Source of the DNA: Syntrophorhabdaceae bacterium
Lineage (GTDB): Bacteria > Desulfobacterota > Syntrophorhabdia > Syntrophorhabdales > Syntrophorhabdaceae
DNA: 40,305 bases
Assembly (NCBI GenBank): GCA_036504895.1
Contig: DASXUJ010000081.1
Span: forward strand, 1-40,305
Reading direction: 5' to 3'
Below are positions 1-8,633 of this stretch, piece after piece. The translations under genes were made by a program, and so were the position numbers. The notes under the pieces are model-generated. The model saw nothing but the letters and a program-made list of their open reading frames with translations, did no database searches and was not told the origin of the DNA. Position 1 is the stretch's first letter, and every line of letters begins with the position of its first letter.

Positions 1-446
1 GTGCACATTGAAATACCCGCTAATTTCGCCACCGCGTATGGTTCGTTCGTCGGCTCGAGCCTGCCTGTCCAGAGATAGCTCTCCTTCATAGGCTGCGGAC
101 ACTCACGGGGATAGACGCATGAGCTGGAGAAAAAGAGGAGCTTTTTCACTCCATTCTTCCATGCGGCATGAATGAGGTTGCATTCTATCTGGAGGTTGAG
201 ATAAATGAACTCGGCCCTGTAGACGTTGTTCGCCATGATTCCACCGACACGGGCGGCGGCAATGAAGATGTAGTCGGGCCTCTGCCTTTGCATGAATTCT
301 TCGACCCGGTCCTGGCGCGTCAGATCCAGCTCTTCTGAAGTCCGAAACAGGAGGTTATCGAATCCATGTTGTCGGAGTGTTCTCACCACGGCCGATCCGA
401 CCATGCCCCGGTGTCCTGCCACATAAATCTTATCGCTCAGCTCCAT
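1..446 (-). CDS. fcl: GDP-L-fucose synthase, N-terminal part (cut by window edge)
   Basis: The first 148 residues of a short-chain-dehydrogenase-type GDP-L-fucose synthase (GDP-4-keto-6-deoxymannose 3,5-epimerase/4-reductase) are present; the gene runs off the left edge. The Rossmann glycine motif GHRGMVG lies at residues 11-17, the family signature SSSCVYP near residue 107, and the catalytic Tyr and Lys in [12 protein letters not shown] near residues 136-140. The family makes GDP-L-fucose from GDP-4-keto-6-deoxymannose with NADPH, in the cytoplasm. The ATG at 446-444 is preceded by AGGG ten bases upstream. It is the last visible gene of a leftward operon, 89 bases after the epimerase gene. 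A GDP-mannose 4,6-dehydratase, its usual partner, is not in the window. Confidence 0.93.
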   Translation of the reverse strand, partial: MELSDKIYVAGHRGMVGSAVVRTLRQHGFDNLLFRTSEELDLTRQDRVEEFMQRQRPDYIFIAAARVGGIMANNVYRAEFIYLNLQIECNLIHAAWKNGVKKLLFFSSSCVYPRECPQPMKESYLWTGRLEPTNEPYAVAKLAGISMC

Positions 447-535
447 CCGAATTTCCCTCTCATCTCCCCTCCGTCAGATCCGCACCGAGGCGGCAGACAG
501 GTCCTCAAATCTCCCCCACACCACCGCGGCATCGG

Positions 536-1561
536 TCATTGTGCATAGAGTATCTTTTGCCACTCGATGGTCCGGGCCAGTCCTTCGTCGAGGGAGAGAT
601 ATTCTTCTTTTCCGAATTCTTCTCTCGCCTTTGCCATATCGAGCCGGACGTCTTCGGGCGTACCGGCCAACTGCCTCGTTTCATCAGGGAAGACCACGGG
701 CACCCGAAGATACTCGCCGATCCTGACCGCCAACTCCCGGACAGTGGTCCTCGAAATACCGCCCACGTTATATACAGGCTCCCTTCCCTTAAGCAGGATG
801 TTCCACATTAGCTCCACCGCATCGGAGACGTAGCAATAGGTCCTGCCCGCTTCGCCATGGTCGAGCAGCGTAATAGTCCCCTTCAGGGCCTTCTCGATAA
901 AGGCATTCAACACCCGCCCGTCGCCTTTGCCCGTCCCCGGTCCGTAGGCCAGGGAGAGCCGGGCCGACGCCGCGTCTACCCCGCTTTGTCTGTAGGCCCC
1001 GCATATGGCCTCGCCGCACCTCTTTGATTCTATGTAACAGGCCCTAGGGTGGGTGGGAGTGGTGGTCCCTATGTCCGGCTCCCGATAAGGAATATTCGGG
1101 GAGCCGCTGTAGACCTCGCTTGTACTTACAAAAAGAAGCTTTCCGCGAGGGGCCAGTTTTTGAAAAAGGGCAAAGAGGGCCGAAGTATTTATCTGAATCG
1201 TCTTTACCGGGTTATCCAAAAACCTGCCGGGTTGAGCATAACCGGCCGAGTGAATAATATAGTCGGCCTTCGGAAGCCCTTCGGGAACCCCGGCATCCGT
1301 CAGGTCTCCCCGGAATATCCTGCCTCCGGCGCGCTCTATAATCTCCGCAAGGTAAGCCGGGGGCCGAGACTGCATGGCTGCGGTGAGCTCGTACCGGCCC
1401 TTCCCTGATGAGGCGAGATATGCGAGGCTTGCAAGCAGATGCACCCCCACGAGACCGGACGCGCCCGTAATGAGTATGCGTGAGCCGTCCAACTTTCCGA
1501 GGTCTGCGCGGGAGCATATCCTTTCCCCGTCCTCCATGATGAGATCCTGCAGCTTATCCAT
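536..1561 (-). CDS. NAD-dependent nucleotide-sugar epimerase/dehydratase
   Basis: A 341-residue extended short-chain dehydrogenase. The NAD-binding motif GASGLVG is at residues 33-39, the STSEVY strand carrying the catalytic Ser/Thr near 146-151, and the YxxxK pair at Tyr176/Lys180. RLSLAYGPG and the late YVSDAVE segment match the family that includes UDP-glucuronate decarboxylase and dTDP-glucose 4,6-dehydratase; the exact sugar cannot be read from sequence. About 20 residues precede the Rossmann fold, a little more than in typical members. Its start overlaps the end of the transketolase C-terminal gene by eight bases, so the two are probably translationally coupled. It likely modifies a nucleotide sugar for a surface or flagellar glycan (inference from neighbours). 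Confidence 0.88.
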   Translation of the reverse strand: MDKLQDLIMEDGERICSRADLGKLDGSRILITGASGLVGVHLLASLAYLASSGKGRYELTAAMQSRPPAYLAEIIERAGGRIFRGDLTDAGVPEGLPKADYIIHSAGYAQPGRFLDNPVKTIQINTSALFALFQKLAPRGKLLFVSTSEVYSGSPNIPYREPDIGTTTPTHPRACYIESKRCGEAICGAYRQSGVDAASARLSLAYGPGTGKGDGRVLNAFIEKALKGTITLLDHGEAGRTYCYVSDAVELMWNILLKGREPVYNVGGISRTTVRELAVRIGEYLRVPVVFPDETRQLAGTPEDVRLDMAKAREEFGKEEYLSLDEGLARTIEWQKILYAQ

Positions 1562-2441
1562 CGATGAGGTCCTCCAGTCTTTCCCTGATGTGCTCCGGCG
1601 TCAAACCGACGGCTTTATCGTGATCTTCCGCAGTGCCGTAATTGGTAAGAAACGCCCTGGGAACGCCGATACAGTCGAGAGAAACTTTTCCGGGCCCCAG
1701 CGCTTCCCAGATGGAACGGGTCATCGTTCCCTGATAAAAGGGCTCTACCACGAGGACTTTCCCGGAATGCGCGTTTTGCCGCAATGTTTCGCTGTCAAAG
1801 GGAGATACCGTGGTATAATAGAGCACCGTCGCGTCCAACCCCGAAACTGCCTCCATAACGGCGTCGAGCACGGGCCCGATGGCCACCACGGTTGCCTGCC
1901 CCCCTCGACGGATGACGGTCGCCCTCCCGAACAGCACCTCATGACCCACGCGGTTCTCCCTTTCGCTCAGGCGATAGTAGGTGGGATGTCCGTTTGCATA
2001 GGCCTCCCTGAAGAGGCGGTCGAATTCGGAAGAGGTCCCCGGCGCCACGATCTCCATGCCCGGAATATTCATGAGGAGACCCGCATCCGCAGGGCAATGG
2101 TGGGTGCATCCGAGGGCGGCGTAATCATAGGAAGCCCCCACACTGATAAAATTGCCTCCCAACCCCTGATAGCAGAAATCGATCTTCAGCTGCTCCGCGC
2201 TTCGCTCCACGATAAAGGGGGCAATGGTATGAAATACGGGAATGAGCCCCGAGATGGCAAGGCCCGCCGCCGCGCTCACGGTCGCCTGTTCGAGGATACC
2301 CATATTGTAGGCCCTCTCGGGGAAGCGCTCGAAGGCGTTGCGAAAGCCCCAGACGCCGATATCTCCAAGGAGGAGCACGAGCCTCTCGTCGGTTTCCAGA
2401 ATGGAGGAAACCGTTTCCACCAATTGTCCGCGCATGTTCAT
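1554..2441 (-). CDS. Transketolase, C-terminal (pyrimidine-binding) subunit
   Basis: A 295-residue half-transketolase containing the pyrimidine-binding domain and the C-terminal domain. The conserved glutamate that activates the thiamine diphosphate aminopyrimidine is Glu51 in NMGILEQA. The segment GASYDYAALGCTHHCPAD (near 102-119) matches the transketolase/1-deoxyxylulose-5-phosphate synthase superfamily. It should pair with the TPP-binding half encoded just upstream, whose stop codon overlaps this start by four bases (ATGA). Split transketolases inside sugar-nucleotide clusters are known and generally taken to make an unusual sugar rather than to serve the pentose phosphate pathway; that role is inferred here from the epimerase and fucose synthase downstream. 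Confidence 0.9.
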   Translation of the reverse strand: MNMRGQLVETVSSILETDERLVLLLGDIGVWGFRNAFERFPERAYNMGILEQATVSAAAGLAISGLIPVFHTIAPFIVERSAEQLKIDFCYQGLGGNFISVGASYDYAALGCTHHCPADAGLLMNIPGMEIVAPGTSSEFDRLFREAYANGHPTYYRLSERENRVGHEVLFGRATVIRRGGQATVVAIGPVLDAVMEAVSGLDATVLYYTTVSPFDSETLRQNAHSGKVLVVEPFYQGTMTRSIWEALGPGKVSLDCIGVPRAFLTNYGTAEDHDKAVGLTPEHIRERLEDLIDG

Positions 2442-3220
2442 GAAAGCTCCCTCAACATCGTCTCGAGCTCTTCTTCCGTAGGGAACCGGTGATGCCAGGC
2501 GGGCTCGTTTTCCATCATCGCGCAGCCGTGTCCCTTGGTCGTCTCTGCGATGACCGCCGTAGGCGAGGAGACGCTCAGGGCGTCGAATGCCCGAAAAAGG
2601 GCTTCATGGTCGTGACCGTCCACCACCCTCGCCTCCCAGCCGAAGGATCTGAACTTATCCGCCACATCTCCGAGCCCCAGGTGACGGTCTGTCGAATGGT
2701 TGTAATCGATTATGCAACAAAGGTTGGTGAGCCCGTGATGGGATGCCAGAAGGGCCGCCTCCCACACCGAGCCTTCATTTGCCTCTCCGTCGCCTATAAG
2801 GGTATAGACACGCCCCGCCTTCCTCTGGATCCGGAGCCCCAGGGCGAGTCCGACCCCCATTGGAAATCCGTGGCCCAAAGAGCCTGTCGACGCCTCGACA
2901 CCGGGAACTTTGTTCCGGTCGAGGTGGCCGCCCAGGGGACTCTCATAACCGGCAAAGCCCTCGATGAGGGAGGGAGGGAAAAAGCCTCTCTCGGCGAGCA
3001 CCGCGTATAAAGCCAGGGAACCATGTCCTTTACTCAGGATAAACCAATCTTTCTCGGAACCTGCTCCGTTCCGGGCATCACACGCCATGACCCTGTCGTA
3101 GAGAACCCAGAGGATATCCAGAATGGAAAAAGCGCTGGGGATATGGCCCTCCCGCGCCCGGGCCGACATTTGGAGTATCATCCGCTTCATTCCCCTGACG
3201 ATGCGGTGAGGGTCGCTCAT
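2438..3220 (-). CDS. Transketolase, N-terminal (TPP-binding) subunit
   Basis: A 260-residue TPP-binding half of transketolase. The thiamine diphosphate/Mg motif runs from GDGE (143-146) to Asn174; LSKGHGSLALYAVLAERGF (62-80) and GSLGHGFPMGVGLALG (113-128) are family signatures. The frame is open to an ATG at 3289, but I place the start at the ATG at 3220-3218 because GGGAG lies just upstream and family similarity begins there; the extra 23 residues look unconserved. First gene of a tightly packed leftward operon (overlaps of 4 and 8 bases with the next junctions). Together with the following gene it should form one active transketolase-like enzyme transferring a two-carbon unit. Confidence 0.9.
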   Translation of the reverse strand: MSDPHRIVRGMKRMILQMSARAREGHIPSAFSILDILWVLYDRVMACDARNGAGSEKDWFILSKGHGSLALYAVLAERGFFPPSLIEGFAGYESPLGGHLDRNKVPGVEASTGSLGHGFPMGVGLALGLRIQRKAGRVYTLIGDGEANEGSVWEAALLASHHGLTNLCCIIDYNHSTDRHLGLGDVADKFRSFGWEARVVDGHDHEALFRAFDALSVSSPTAVIAETTKGHGCAMMENEPAWHHRFPTEEELETMLRELS

Positions 3221-3286
3221 CTTTTCTCCCGTGTCGCTTCTTGCCGCCGGTCCGTCTCCTGCAATTTCTACCTCTCGGAATGGATT

Positions 3287-3314
3287 CATATAAAAGGCAA
3301 TGATGGAGACTCAA
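3287..3314 (-). promoter_or_regulatory. Candidate sigma-70 promoter of the sugar operon
   Basis: On the minus strand TTGAGT (3314-3309) and TATATG (3292-3287) are 16 bases apart, with 66 bases between the -10 box and the chosen start of the transketolase gene. Each box matches consensus at four of six positions, so this is a weak call supported mainly by position. Confidence 0.3.
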
Positions 3315-3472
3315 TTATGCAACGAACATGCCACACCCCTTTCCTGCTCTGTTCCGATAGCTTCAGGAACAAGGACGGAGGCTATTTTCAATCCCGTCGG
3401 CCCATGTCGCCGAAGATCTTTAAGGGGCTCCCATATTTGTCTGAAAAAGTGCTTCTCCAGCGGTCTCGCGCT

Positions 3473-3507
3473 CTAATGACGTCATATTATTGGCTAAGTG
3501 TCATTAG
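3473..3507. promoter_or_regulatory. Operator-like dyad between divergent operons
   Basis: CTAATGAC (3473-3480) is repeated in perfect inverted orientation as GTCATTAG (3500-3507), 19 bases apart. The left arm is also part of a perfect 10-base palindrome, ATGACGTCAT (3476-3485). It lies in the 458-base stretch between the divergent sugar operon and the TPR glycosyltransferase; I see no gene in that stretch, only this dyad and two weak promoter candidates. A regulator-binding site is the simplest reading, but no regulator is identified. Confidence 0.4.
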
Positions 3508-3609
3508 TCCCACGGGCCGGAGCATCCATCCGGCGGCGAAGAAGGGAGTAAAGGCGAGTGCGGCTCCCGTTGCCCCGGGTTGGGTGAAGGTGCGGTATGG
3601 ACGCTGTGC

Positions 3610-3625
3610 TGGTATGGTCTGTGCA
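3610..3625 (+). promoter_or_regulatory. Weak sigma-54-like promoter before the TPR glycosyltransferase
   Basis: TGGTATGGTCTGTGCA has the GG and GC dinucleotides exactly ten bases apart, as sigma-54 requires, but differs from TGGCACG-N4-TTGCA at three positions. It is 53 bases upstream of the chosen start at 3679. The match is poorer than the two other sigma-54 sites in the window and may be chance. Confidence 0.28.
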
Positions 3626-3678
3626 TGGGATATATCAATGAGGCCTATGGAGCGATCAATGAAAGGGGAGAGGAACAG

Positions 3679-5808
3679 ATGGCAGATCCGGCACATGACC
3701 TGAATGTGGCGATTCAGCACCAGATGAGGGGCGAACTTGAAGAGGCCGAGGCCATCTATCGTGCCATATTGCGGGAGGAGCCTCAAAACCGCGACGCCTT
3801 TCACCTGCTCGGCGTAGCTGCCTATCAGGGGAGGCGTTATAATCAGGCTATCGAGCTTATCAGTACCGCCATAGCAATCGATAAATCGAATCCCGCCTTT
3901 TTTTGCAACCTCGGCCTCGCCTATGCGGGCACCGGAGATTACGACCTTGCCATCACGCACTTTCAGGAGGCCCTGAGATTATATGAGCCTTATCCGGAGG
4001 CGCACAACAATCTGGGAAATATCTATAAAGAGCAGGGAAGGCTGGAAGAGGCGGCGCAGTCGTATCAACAGGCCCTCTCTTTCAGGCCCGAATCACCCGA
4101 AACCCTCTACAACCTCGGTTCCATCTTCCAGGAAGAAGGCAAAGTCGCCGAAGCCATGGAGTGCTACCAAAAGGCCCTGGCCCTTATGCCGCAGTCTGCG
4201 GAAATCTGCAGCAACCTCTCAGTCCTTTATAAGGATACAGGTGATTATGAAATGGCCGCGGAGTACGCCTTCCGGGCCATAGAGCTCAAGCCCGGCTACC
4301 TGGATGGATATCTGAACCTTGGCCTTATCTTTAAAACGGTGGGGCTAAGCGAGAAGGCGATCTCCTTTTATGACCAGGCCCTCGCAATCTCTCCCGGCTC
4401 CATAGAGGCCTTATGGGGCAGGTGCATGGCCCTGATCCCCATTCTTTATGATTCGAACGGGGAAATCCTGAAGAGGCGAAACAGTTACCGGGACAGCCTT
4501 CACGAGCTCAACCGTCTCATCACCCTCGACACGAAAGAAAATATCGATGTGGCCGCGCGCCTTGCAGGCGCCGCTCAGCCCTTCTACCTCCCCTACCAGG
4601 GGCGGGTCGACAAGGTCCTCCAGTCCGCCTACGGAAATCTAGTCAGCCGCATTCAAGCCGCACGATATCCTGAGACTTCCGGGGCCATGCGGCTCCGGCG
4701 TCATGCCGCCAAAGAGAAGATACGGGTCGGCATCGTTTCGGGGTTCTTCTATTACCATTCGAACTGGAAAATACCGATCAAGGGGTGGGTTGAGAATATC
4801 GACAGGAGCAGGTTCTCCCTCTACGGGTATTATACGGGTTATATGAATGACGACGTGACGGCGACGGCGCGGGTATCCTTTGACCGGTTCGTGGAAGGAA
4901 CCCACTCTTTCAGGGTCCTCCGGGATGCAATATTATCCGATTCCATCGACGTATTGATCTATCCGGAGATAGGCATGGACGCGATGACGGTCCGGCTCGC
5001 GGCCCTCAGGCTCGCCCCGGTTCAGTGCACGTCATGGGGCCATCCTAATACTTCGGGGCTTCCCACCATAGACTACTTTCTGAGCAGCGACCTCATGGAG
5101 CCCGAAGAAGGGGAGGACCACTATTCGGAGGAGCTGGTCCGCCTGCCCAATCTTTCGATACATTATACCCCCATCTCAAGGGGCGCCTCCTCCCTCACCC
5201 GCGCCGATTTCGGCCTTCCGGAAGAAAAGGTGGTCTACTTCTGCGCCCAGTCCCTTTTCAAATACCTGCCCCAATATGATGACCTTTTCCCTCGAATTGC
5301 GCGGGAAGCAGGGGAGTGCAGGTTTGTTTTTCTTTCATATAAAAGGTCGAAGGAGCTTACCGAACGCTTTCTTGCGCGTATCGAGAGGGCTTTTAGCAAG
5401 TATTCGATCGATTGCAGCACCCATGTCGTCATGCTCCCCCAGTTGGACCCTCTGCGTTATCACGCGATGAACAGATTGTCCGACGTGTTTCTCGACAGCA
5501 TCGGTTGGTCCGGCTGCAACACAACTCTCGAGGCCATTGAGTGCGACCTCCCGGTGGTGACCCTCCCCGGCAATCTTATGCGGGGCAGGCACACTTATGG
5601 CATAATGAAAATGATGGGGGTAACGGATACTATCGCGGAAACCGAGGATGAGTACGTCGAATGTGCGGTAAGACTGGGCACGGACAGGTCGCTCAGGGAC
5701 CGCGTGAGGACTGCCTTTAGTCAACGCAAACAATATCTCTATTATGATACCGAGCCCGTAAAGGCACTCGAAGTCTTTCTGAAAAAAACGACGGGCCGGC
5801 TGCCCTAA
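3679..5808 (+). CDS. TPR protein with O-GlcNAc-transferase-like (GT41/SPINDLY) domain
   Basis: A 709-residue protein. Residues ~1-270 hold about seven 34-residue tetratricopeptide repeats (for example EAHNNLGNIYKEQGRLEEAA and ETLYNLGSIFQEEGKVAEAM). The C-terminal half has the GT41 signatures: QCTSWGHPNTSGLPTIDYF and the nucleotide-binding stretch DSIGWSGCNTTLEAIECDLP followed by VTLPGNLMRGR. Such enzymes transfer a sugar from a nucleotide donor to Ser, Thr or Asn of proteins in the cytoplasm, the repeats holding the acceptor. The ATG at 3679 is chosen because GGGGAGAGG stands just upstream; the frame opens earlier at 3580. With the sugar operon on one side and flagellin genes on the other, a flagellin glycosyltransferase is plausible (inference). 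No signal peptide or membrane segment. Confidence 0.87.
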   Translation: MADPAHDLNVAIQHQMRGELEEAEAIYRAILREEPQNRDAFHLLGVAAYQGRRYNQAIELISTAIAIDKSNPAFFCNLGLAYAGTGDYDLAITHFQEALRLYEPYPEAHNNLGNIYKEQGRLEEAAQSYQQALSFRPESPETLYNLGSIFQEEGKVAEAMECYQKALALMPQSAEICSNLSVLYKDTGDYEMAAEYAFRAIELKPGYLDGYLNLGLIFKTVGLSEKAISFYDQALAISPGSIEALWGRCMALIPILYDSNGEILKRRNSYRDSLHELNRLITLDTKENIDVAARLAGAAQPFYLPYQGRVDKVLQSAYGNLVSRIQAARYPETSGAMRLRRHAAKEKIRVGIVSGFFYYHSNWKIPIKGWVENIDRSRFSLYGYYTGYMNDDVTATARVSFDRFVEGTHSFRVLRDAILSDSIDVLIYPEIGMDAMTVRLAALRLAPVQCTSWGHPNTSGLPTIDYFLSSDLMEPEEGEDHYSEELVRLPNLSIHYTPISRGASSLTRADFGLPEEKVVYFCAQSLFKYLPQYDDLFPRIAREAGECRFVFLSYKRSKELTERFLARIERAFSKYSIDCSTHVVMLPQLDPLRYHAMNRLSDVFLDSIGWSGCNTTLEAIECDLPVVTLPGNLMRGRHTYGIMKMMGVTDTIAETEDEYVECAVRLGTDRSLRDRVRTAFSQRKQYLYYDTEPVKALEVFLKKTTGRLP

Positions 5809-5853
5809 GGCATCTCTCCACACCAACTTTTCCACATAACCCGGTAAGCCTCT

Positions 5854-6222
5854 TCAAGGCTGCGGGTAAATATCGCGAAACTCCAGGGCCTTTATATAAT
5901 GGGAGACGGCCTCTTCGTGCCTTCCCGCCGATTTCAGTGCATTCCCCATATTATCGTGGCATGAGGCGACCCCAGGGCCAGGGTGAATGGCCCGACCGAT
6001 CAAATCGATAGCGATGTGATGTCTGCCTACCTGATAGGCAAGACCCCGAGAAGATGAAGGGCGTCGCTGTCAGTTGGGGTCGGTTTTCAGAATAGTCCGA
6101 TAGAGCGCCTCCGCCTCCGGAAGCTGCCCCATCCGGTGATGGCCCAGGGCTTTTTCGAGGAGGTCATCAACGTTGACCCCGCGACCCCTTATCTCGTTTT
6201 TCGCCTCCTCTTTTGAATCCAT
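5854..6222 (-). pseudogene. Decayed TPR protein fragment
   Basis: A 50-codon frame starts at the ATG at 6222-6220 behind GGGGAG and encodes a TPR beginning (EKALGHHRMGQLPEAEALYR), then stops at 6070. Similarity continues past the stop: a shifted frame gives DALHLLGV, and a shift back gives LAYQVGRHHIAIDLIGRAI and MGNALKSAGRHEEAVSHY, ending at TGA 5856-5854. These are the same repeat phrases as in the neighbouring TPR glycosyltransferase (FHLLGVAAYQGRRYNQAIELI). I read it as the N-terminal remnant of a second TPR gene with two indels; assembly errors could mimic this. It fills most of the 616-base gap between the glycosyltransferase and fliS. Confidence 0.7.
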
Positions 6223-6352
6223 CTTTACTCCCCAGGATCTTAATCGTACGCCCCTGAAAAAAAGCGGGGAATTCATGTTGCATAGTACCTGATGCAACAA
6301 CGATACCGGAACTATATTGAAATATCTCAAGGGAGGGTTTGATGGACAAAAT

Positions 6353-6380
6353 GCCACCGGGACCCGCTGAACCCGGTGGC
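6353..6380 (-). terminator. Rho-independent-like terminator after fliS
   Basis: A perfect 9-base stem, GCCACCGGG (6353-6361) with CCCGGTGGC (6372-6380), and a 10-base loop, followed on the minus strand by ATTTTGT. It lies 45 bases past the fliS stop, which fits the end of the flaG-fliD-fliS unit. Confidence 0.7.
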
Positions 6381-6424
6381 CAACTTATTGTCAATATGTA
6401 GTGTCTATGGACTGAGGTAAGTTC

Positions 6425-6874
6425 TCACACGGTACGATGGGAGAAGGGTATGCTATTTTTTTGAGCAGAGTTCTCCGGGGAATTCCCCTGGACCTTTCCC
6501 TTCGTTTCCTTCTCGTAGGCAGCCTTAAAGCCTTCATCCAACTGCACCAGAATAGCCTTACATTCCTCCAGCACCGTCATGTCATGAGTGATGTGGACGC
6601 TCTTCAGCCTTTTTGTCAGGTAATGGTACAGGTCGGAAAGGTTTTTCGCGACCTCTCCCTGGGACATGTCCAGTGAAGAATCGAGAATATCGAGTACCGT
6701 CGTAAGTTTGGTAAGCTCGTCGTACTTTTTCTCGAAATTCTTCCTGTCGATGGCGCCTTTCACCATATCGATCTTATCGAGCATTGACTGGTAAACCTTG
6801 AGGAGAATTCTCGGTTTGTTGTCCGAGTCCACACTGGTATCTGCCGCAGAATATGCCGTATACGGGTTATTCAT
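6425..6874 (-). CDS. fliS: Flagellar export chaperone FliS
   Basis: 149 residues. FliS is a cytoplasmic four-helix chaperone that binds the C-terminus of flagellin and prevents premature polymerisation before export. The N-terminal NPYTAYSAADTSVDSDNKPRIL matches the family's N-P-Y...Y...V pattern, and the KVYQSMLDKIDMVKGAI and LYHYLTKRL helices are typical. The last 25 residues or so are low-complexity and not part of the fold. It follows fliD by 35 bases and is the last gene before the terminator at 6353-6380. Confidence 0.93.
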   Translation of the reverse strand: MNNPYTAYSAADTSVDSDNKPRILLKVYQSMLDKIDMVKGAIDRKNFEKKYDELTKLTTVLDILDSSLDMSQGEVAKNLSDLYHYLTKRLKSVHITHDMTVLEECKAILVQLDEGFKAAYEKETKGKVQGNSPENSAQKNSIPFSHRTV

Positions 6875-6909
6875 GAATTTGCTTGCCTCCCAACAGAAAA
6901 ACGTGTCAA

Positions 6910-8631
6910 CTACTGATTCATCTTGTTCATGATGCTCGCTTGCTGGGTGAGCCAGCTTTTCGTGCTGTTACTCGTGTTTATAAGCTGTTCCAATGCGTTG
7001 AACCTCGCCTCCATCACTACCCTCTCCCTCTCATACCGGGCTTCCAGGTCGGAAATGCGAGTATCGATGCCATCCATCTCGCTCTGGAGAGTTTTGGTGA
7101 GTGCCACGAGTGTTCCCGATGCGGGATCGACGTAGCCGTTGAGGCTGGTATAGAGTTTATCGCTCAGGTTCTTGAGGACCCCTGTGGTCTCTTCGCTGTT
7201 TGTCGACATGGCGCTGGAGAGTTTGTCCGTATCCACACTGAGGGTGCCATTCTTTGCATAGGTGATGCCTATGGAGGAGGCATTGGTGAAAGTGGAATTT
7301 CCGGTCACGGTGGAGAATACGGCATTCGAGATATTCCTCTTCACCTGAGCGAGGGTGCTATCCCCGAACAAGGGGTTTTGATCTGAGGCGCCGGCGCTAT
7401 CGGAGTTCTTGAACGTATTTTGGCTGCTGATATGAGAGATCACATTATTGATGGCCGATACCAGGGTAGATGCATTGGTTGAGATCTGGGATGTATTCTG
7501 GGTAATGGCCAGCTCTACCGGTTTCCCCTCGTTTGTGCCCGTAAGGTTGAGGGTCACCCCCGTGATCGCACTCGTTACAGAGTTGGAGGAGGACGTCATG
7601 TCATAACCGTCGATGGAAAGCATGGCATCCTGACCGGTCCTTAAGGTAGTCGTCGAAACGGCTTTGACCACGCCGAGGGTTTCGAGAATATTATTGCTGT
7701 CCGTCAGGTCGGTCACTGCCGTGCCGGTAAGTTTCAACTGCTTTTTCGCCGTCCCGTTTACCGTCACGGTCTCGACCGAAGCGGTCACGCCCGCGGGAGC
7801 GGCCGCATTGATATTGTCGGCAATGTTCTGAAGCGAATCCGTGGCGAGATTGACGGCTACATCCGTGCCTTTTATGTTTATGGTACCGCTCTGGGCGGAA
7901 GAGAGGCCGAGAAGGCTTCCCACGGTGCCCGTGGAATTTGAATAGCTGTCGCTCAAGGCATCGGGGCCGGATGGATGGGCGAGTTGTGTCGTCGCCGTAT
8001 GGAGCTTCAGGGATTCAAGGAGGTCCGCTGAGCCGCCATTCTTGATCGATATGCCCGCTGAGCCCGTGTTGTTCGATTCAAGAGAAAGCCTGAATTCCGT
8101 GCCGGACACCTGGAGGACGGTAGCGGTCACGCCTGTATTGGAGTTATTTATTTTGGTGGCTACGTCCGTGAGCGTATAGTCCGTGCCCAGTGAGACTGCC
8201 TTGCCGTTGATAACCAGATCTCCCGAGAGGTTGAGGGCATCCGTCTTGGAAGCGAAGGCGCCGCTCGAAATCTTCTCCGCCTTGGCGAGCTGGGAAACTT
8301 CAATCGAATATTTGCCGGCCCCGCTTACCGTGGTCCCCACGACGGCGCTCAAGATACTTGACGCGGTAATAGACGAATCAGTCGATGTAAGGGAGGGGCT
8401 GTAGACGTTGTATCCTTTCGCCTTATTGAGTTTGTTGCTGTCAATATAGTCCGTAAGGGCCGAGAGCTTGGTATTGAAGGCCTGCCACGCGGAAAGCTTT
8501 GCGGAGTACTTGTTTTTACTCTCCGTAAGAGGGTTTTCGGTTGCAGACTTTTCCGCATTGATGAGCGAGTCGATAAGGGCCGACCAGTTCGTGTTGCTCA
8601 CAAGTCCCGACATCGATACGGTTCCGGACAT
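6910..8631 (-). CDS. fliD: Flagellar filament cap protein FliD
   Basis: 573 residues. FliD forms the pentameric cap at the filament tip that folds flagellin subunits into place; it is exported by the flagellar type III system and has no signal peptide. The N-terminal SMSGLVSNTNWSALIDSLINAEK and the C-terminal coiled-coil region (TRISDLEARYERERVVMEARFNALEQLI...) match FliD_N and FliD_C. It is longer than many FliD proteins (about 450-480) because of a central insertion: residues ~218-323 form a flagellin-IN-like module also found in FlgK of this window. AGGAGG stands upstream of the ATG at 8631. It follows flaG by two bases. Confidence 0.94.
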   Translation of the reverse strand: MSGTVSMSGLVSNTNWSALIDSLINAEKSATENPLTESKNKYSAKLSAWQAFNTKLSALTDYIDSNKLNKAKGYNVYSPSLTSTDSSITASSILSAVVGTTVSGAGKYSIEVSQLAKAEKISSGAFASKTDALNLSGDLVINGKAVSLGTDYTLTDVATKINNSNTGVTATVLQVSGTEFRLSLESNNTGSAGISIKNGGSADLLESLKLHTATTQLAHPSGPDALSDSYSNSTGTVGSLLGLSSAQSGTINIKGTDVAVNLATDSLQNIADNINAAAPAGVTASVETVTVNGTAKKQLKLTGTAVTDLTDSNNILETLGVVKAVSTTTLRTGQDAMLSIDGYDMTSSSNSVTSAITGVTLNLTGTNEGKPVELAITQNTSQISTNASTLVSAINNVISHISSQNTFKNSDSAGASDQNPLFGDSTLAQVKRNISNAVFSTVTGNSTFTNASSIGITYAKNGTLSVDTDKLSSAMSTNSEETTGVLKNLSDKLYTSLNGYVDPASGTLVALTKTLQSEMDGIDTRISDLEARYERERVVMEARFNALEQLINTSNSTKSWLTQQASIMNKMNQ

Positions 8632-8633
8632 TG

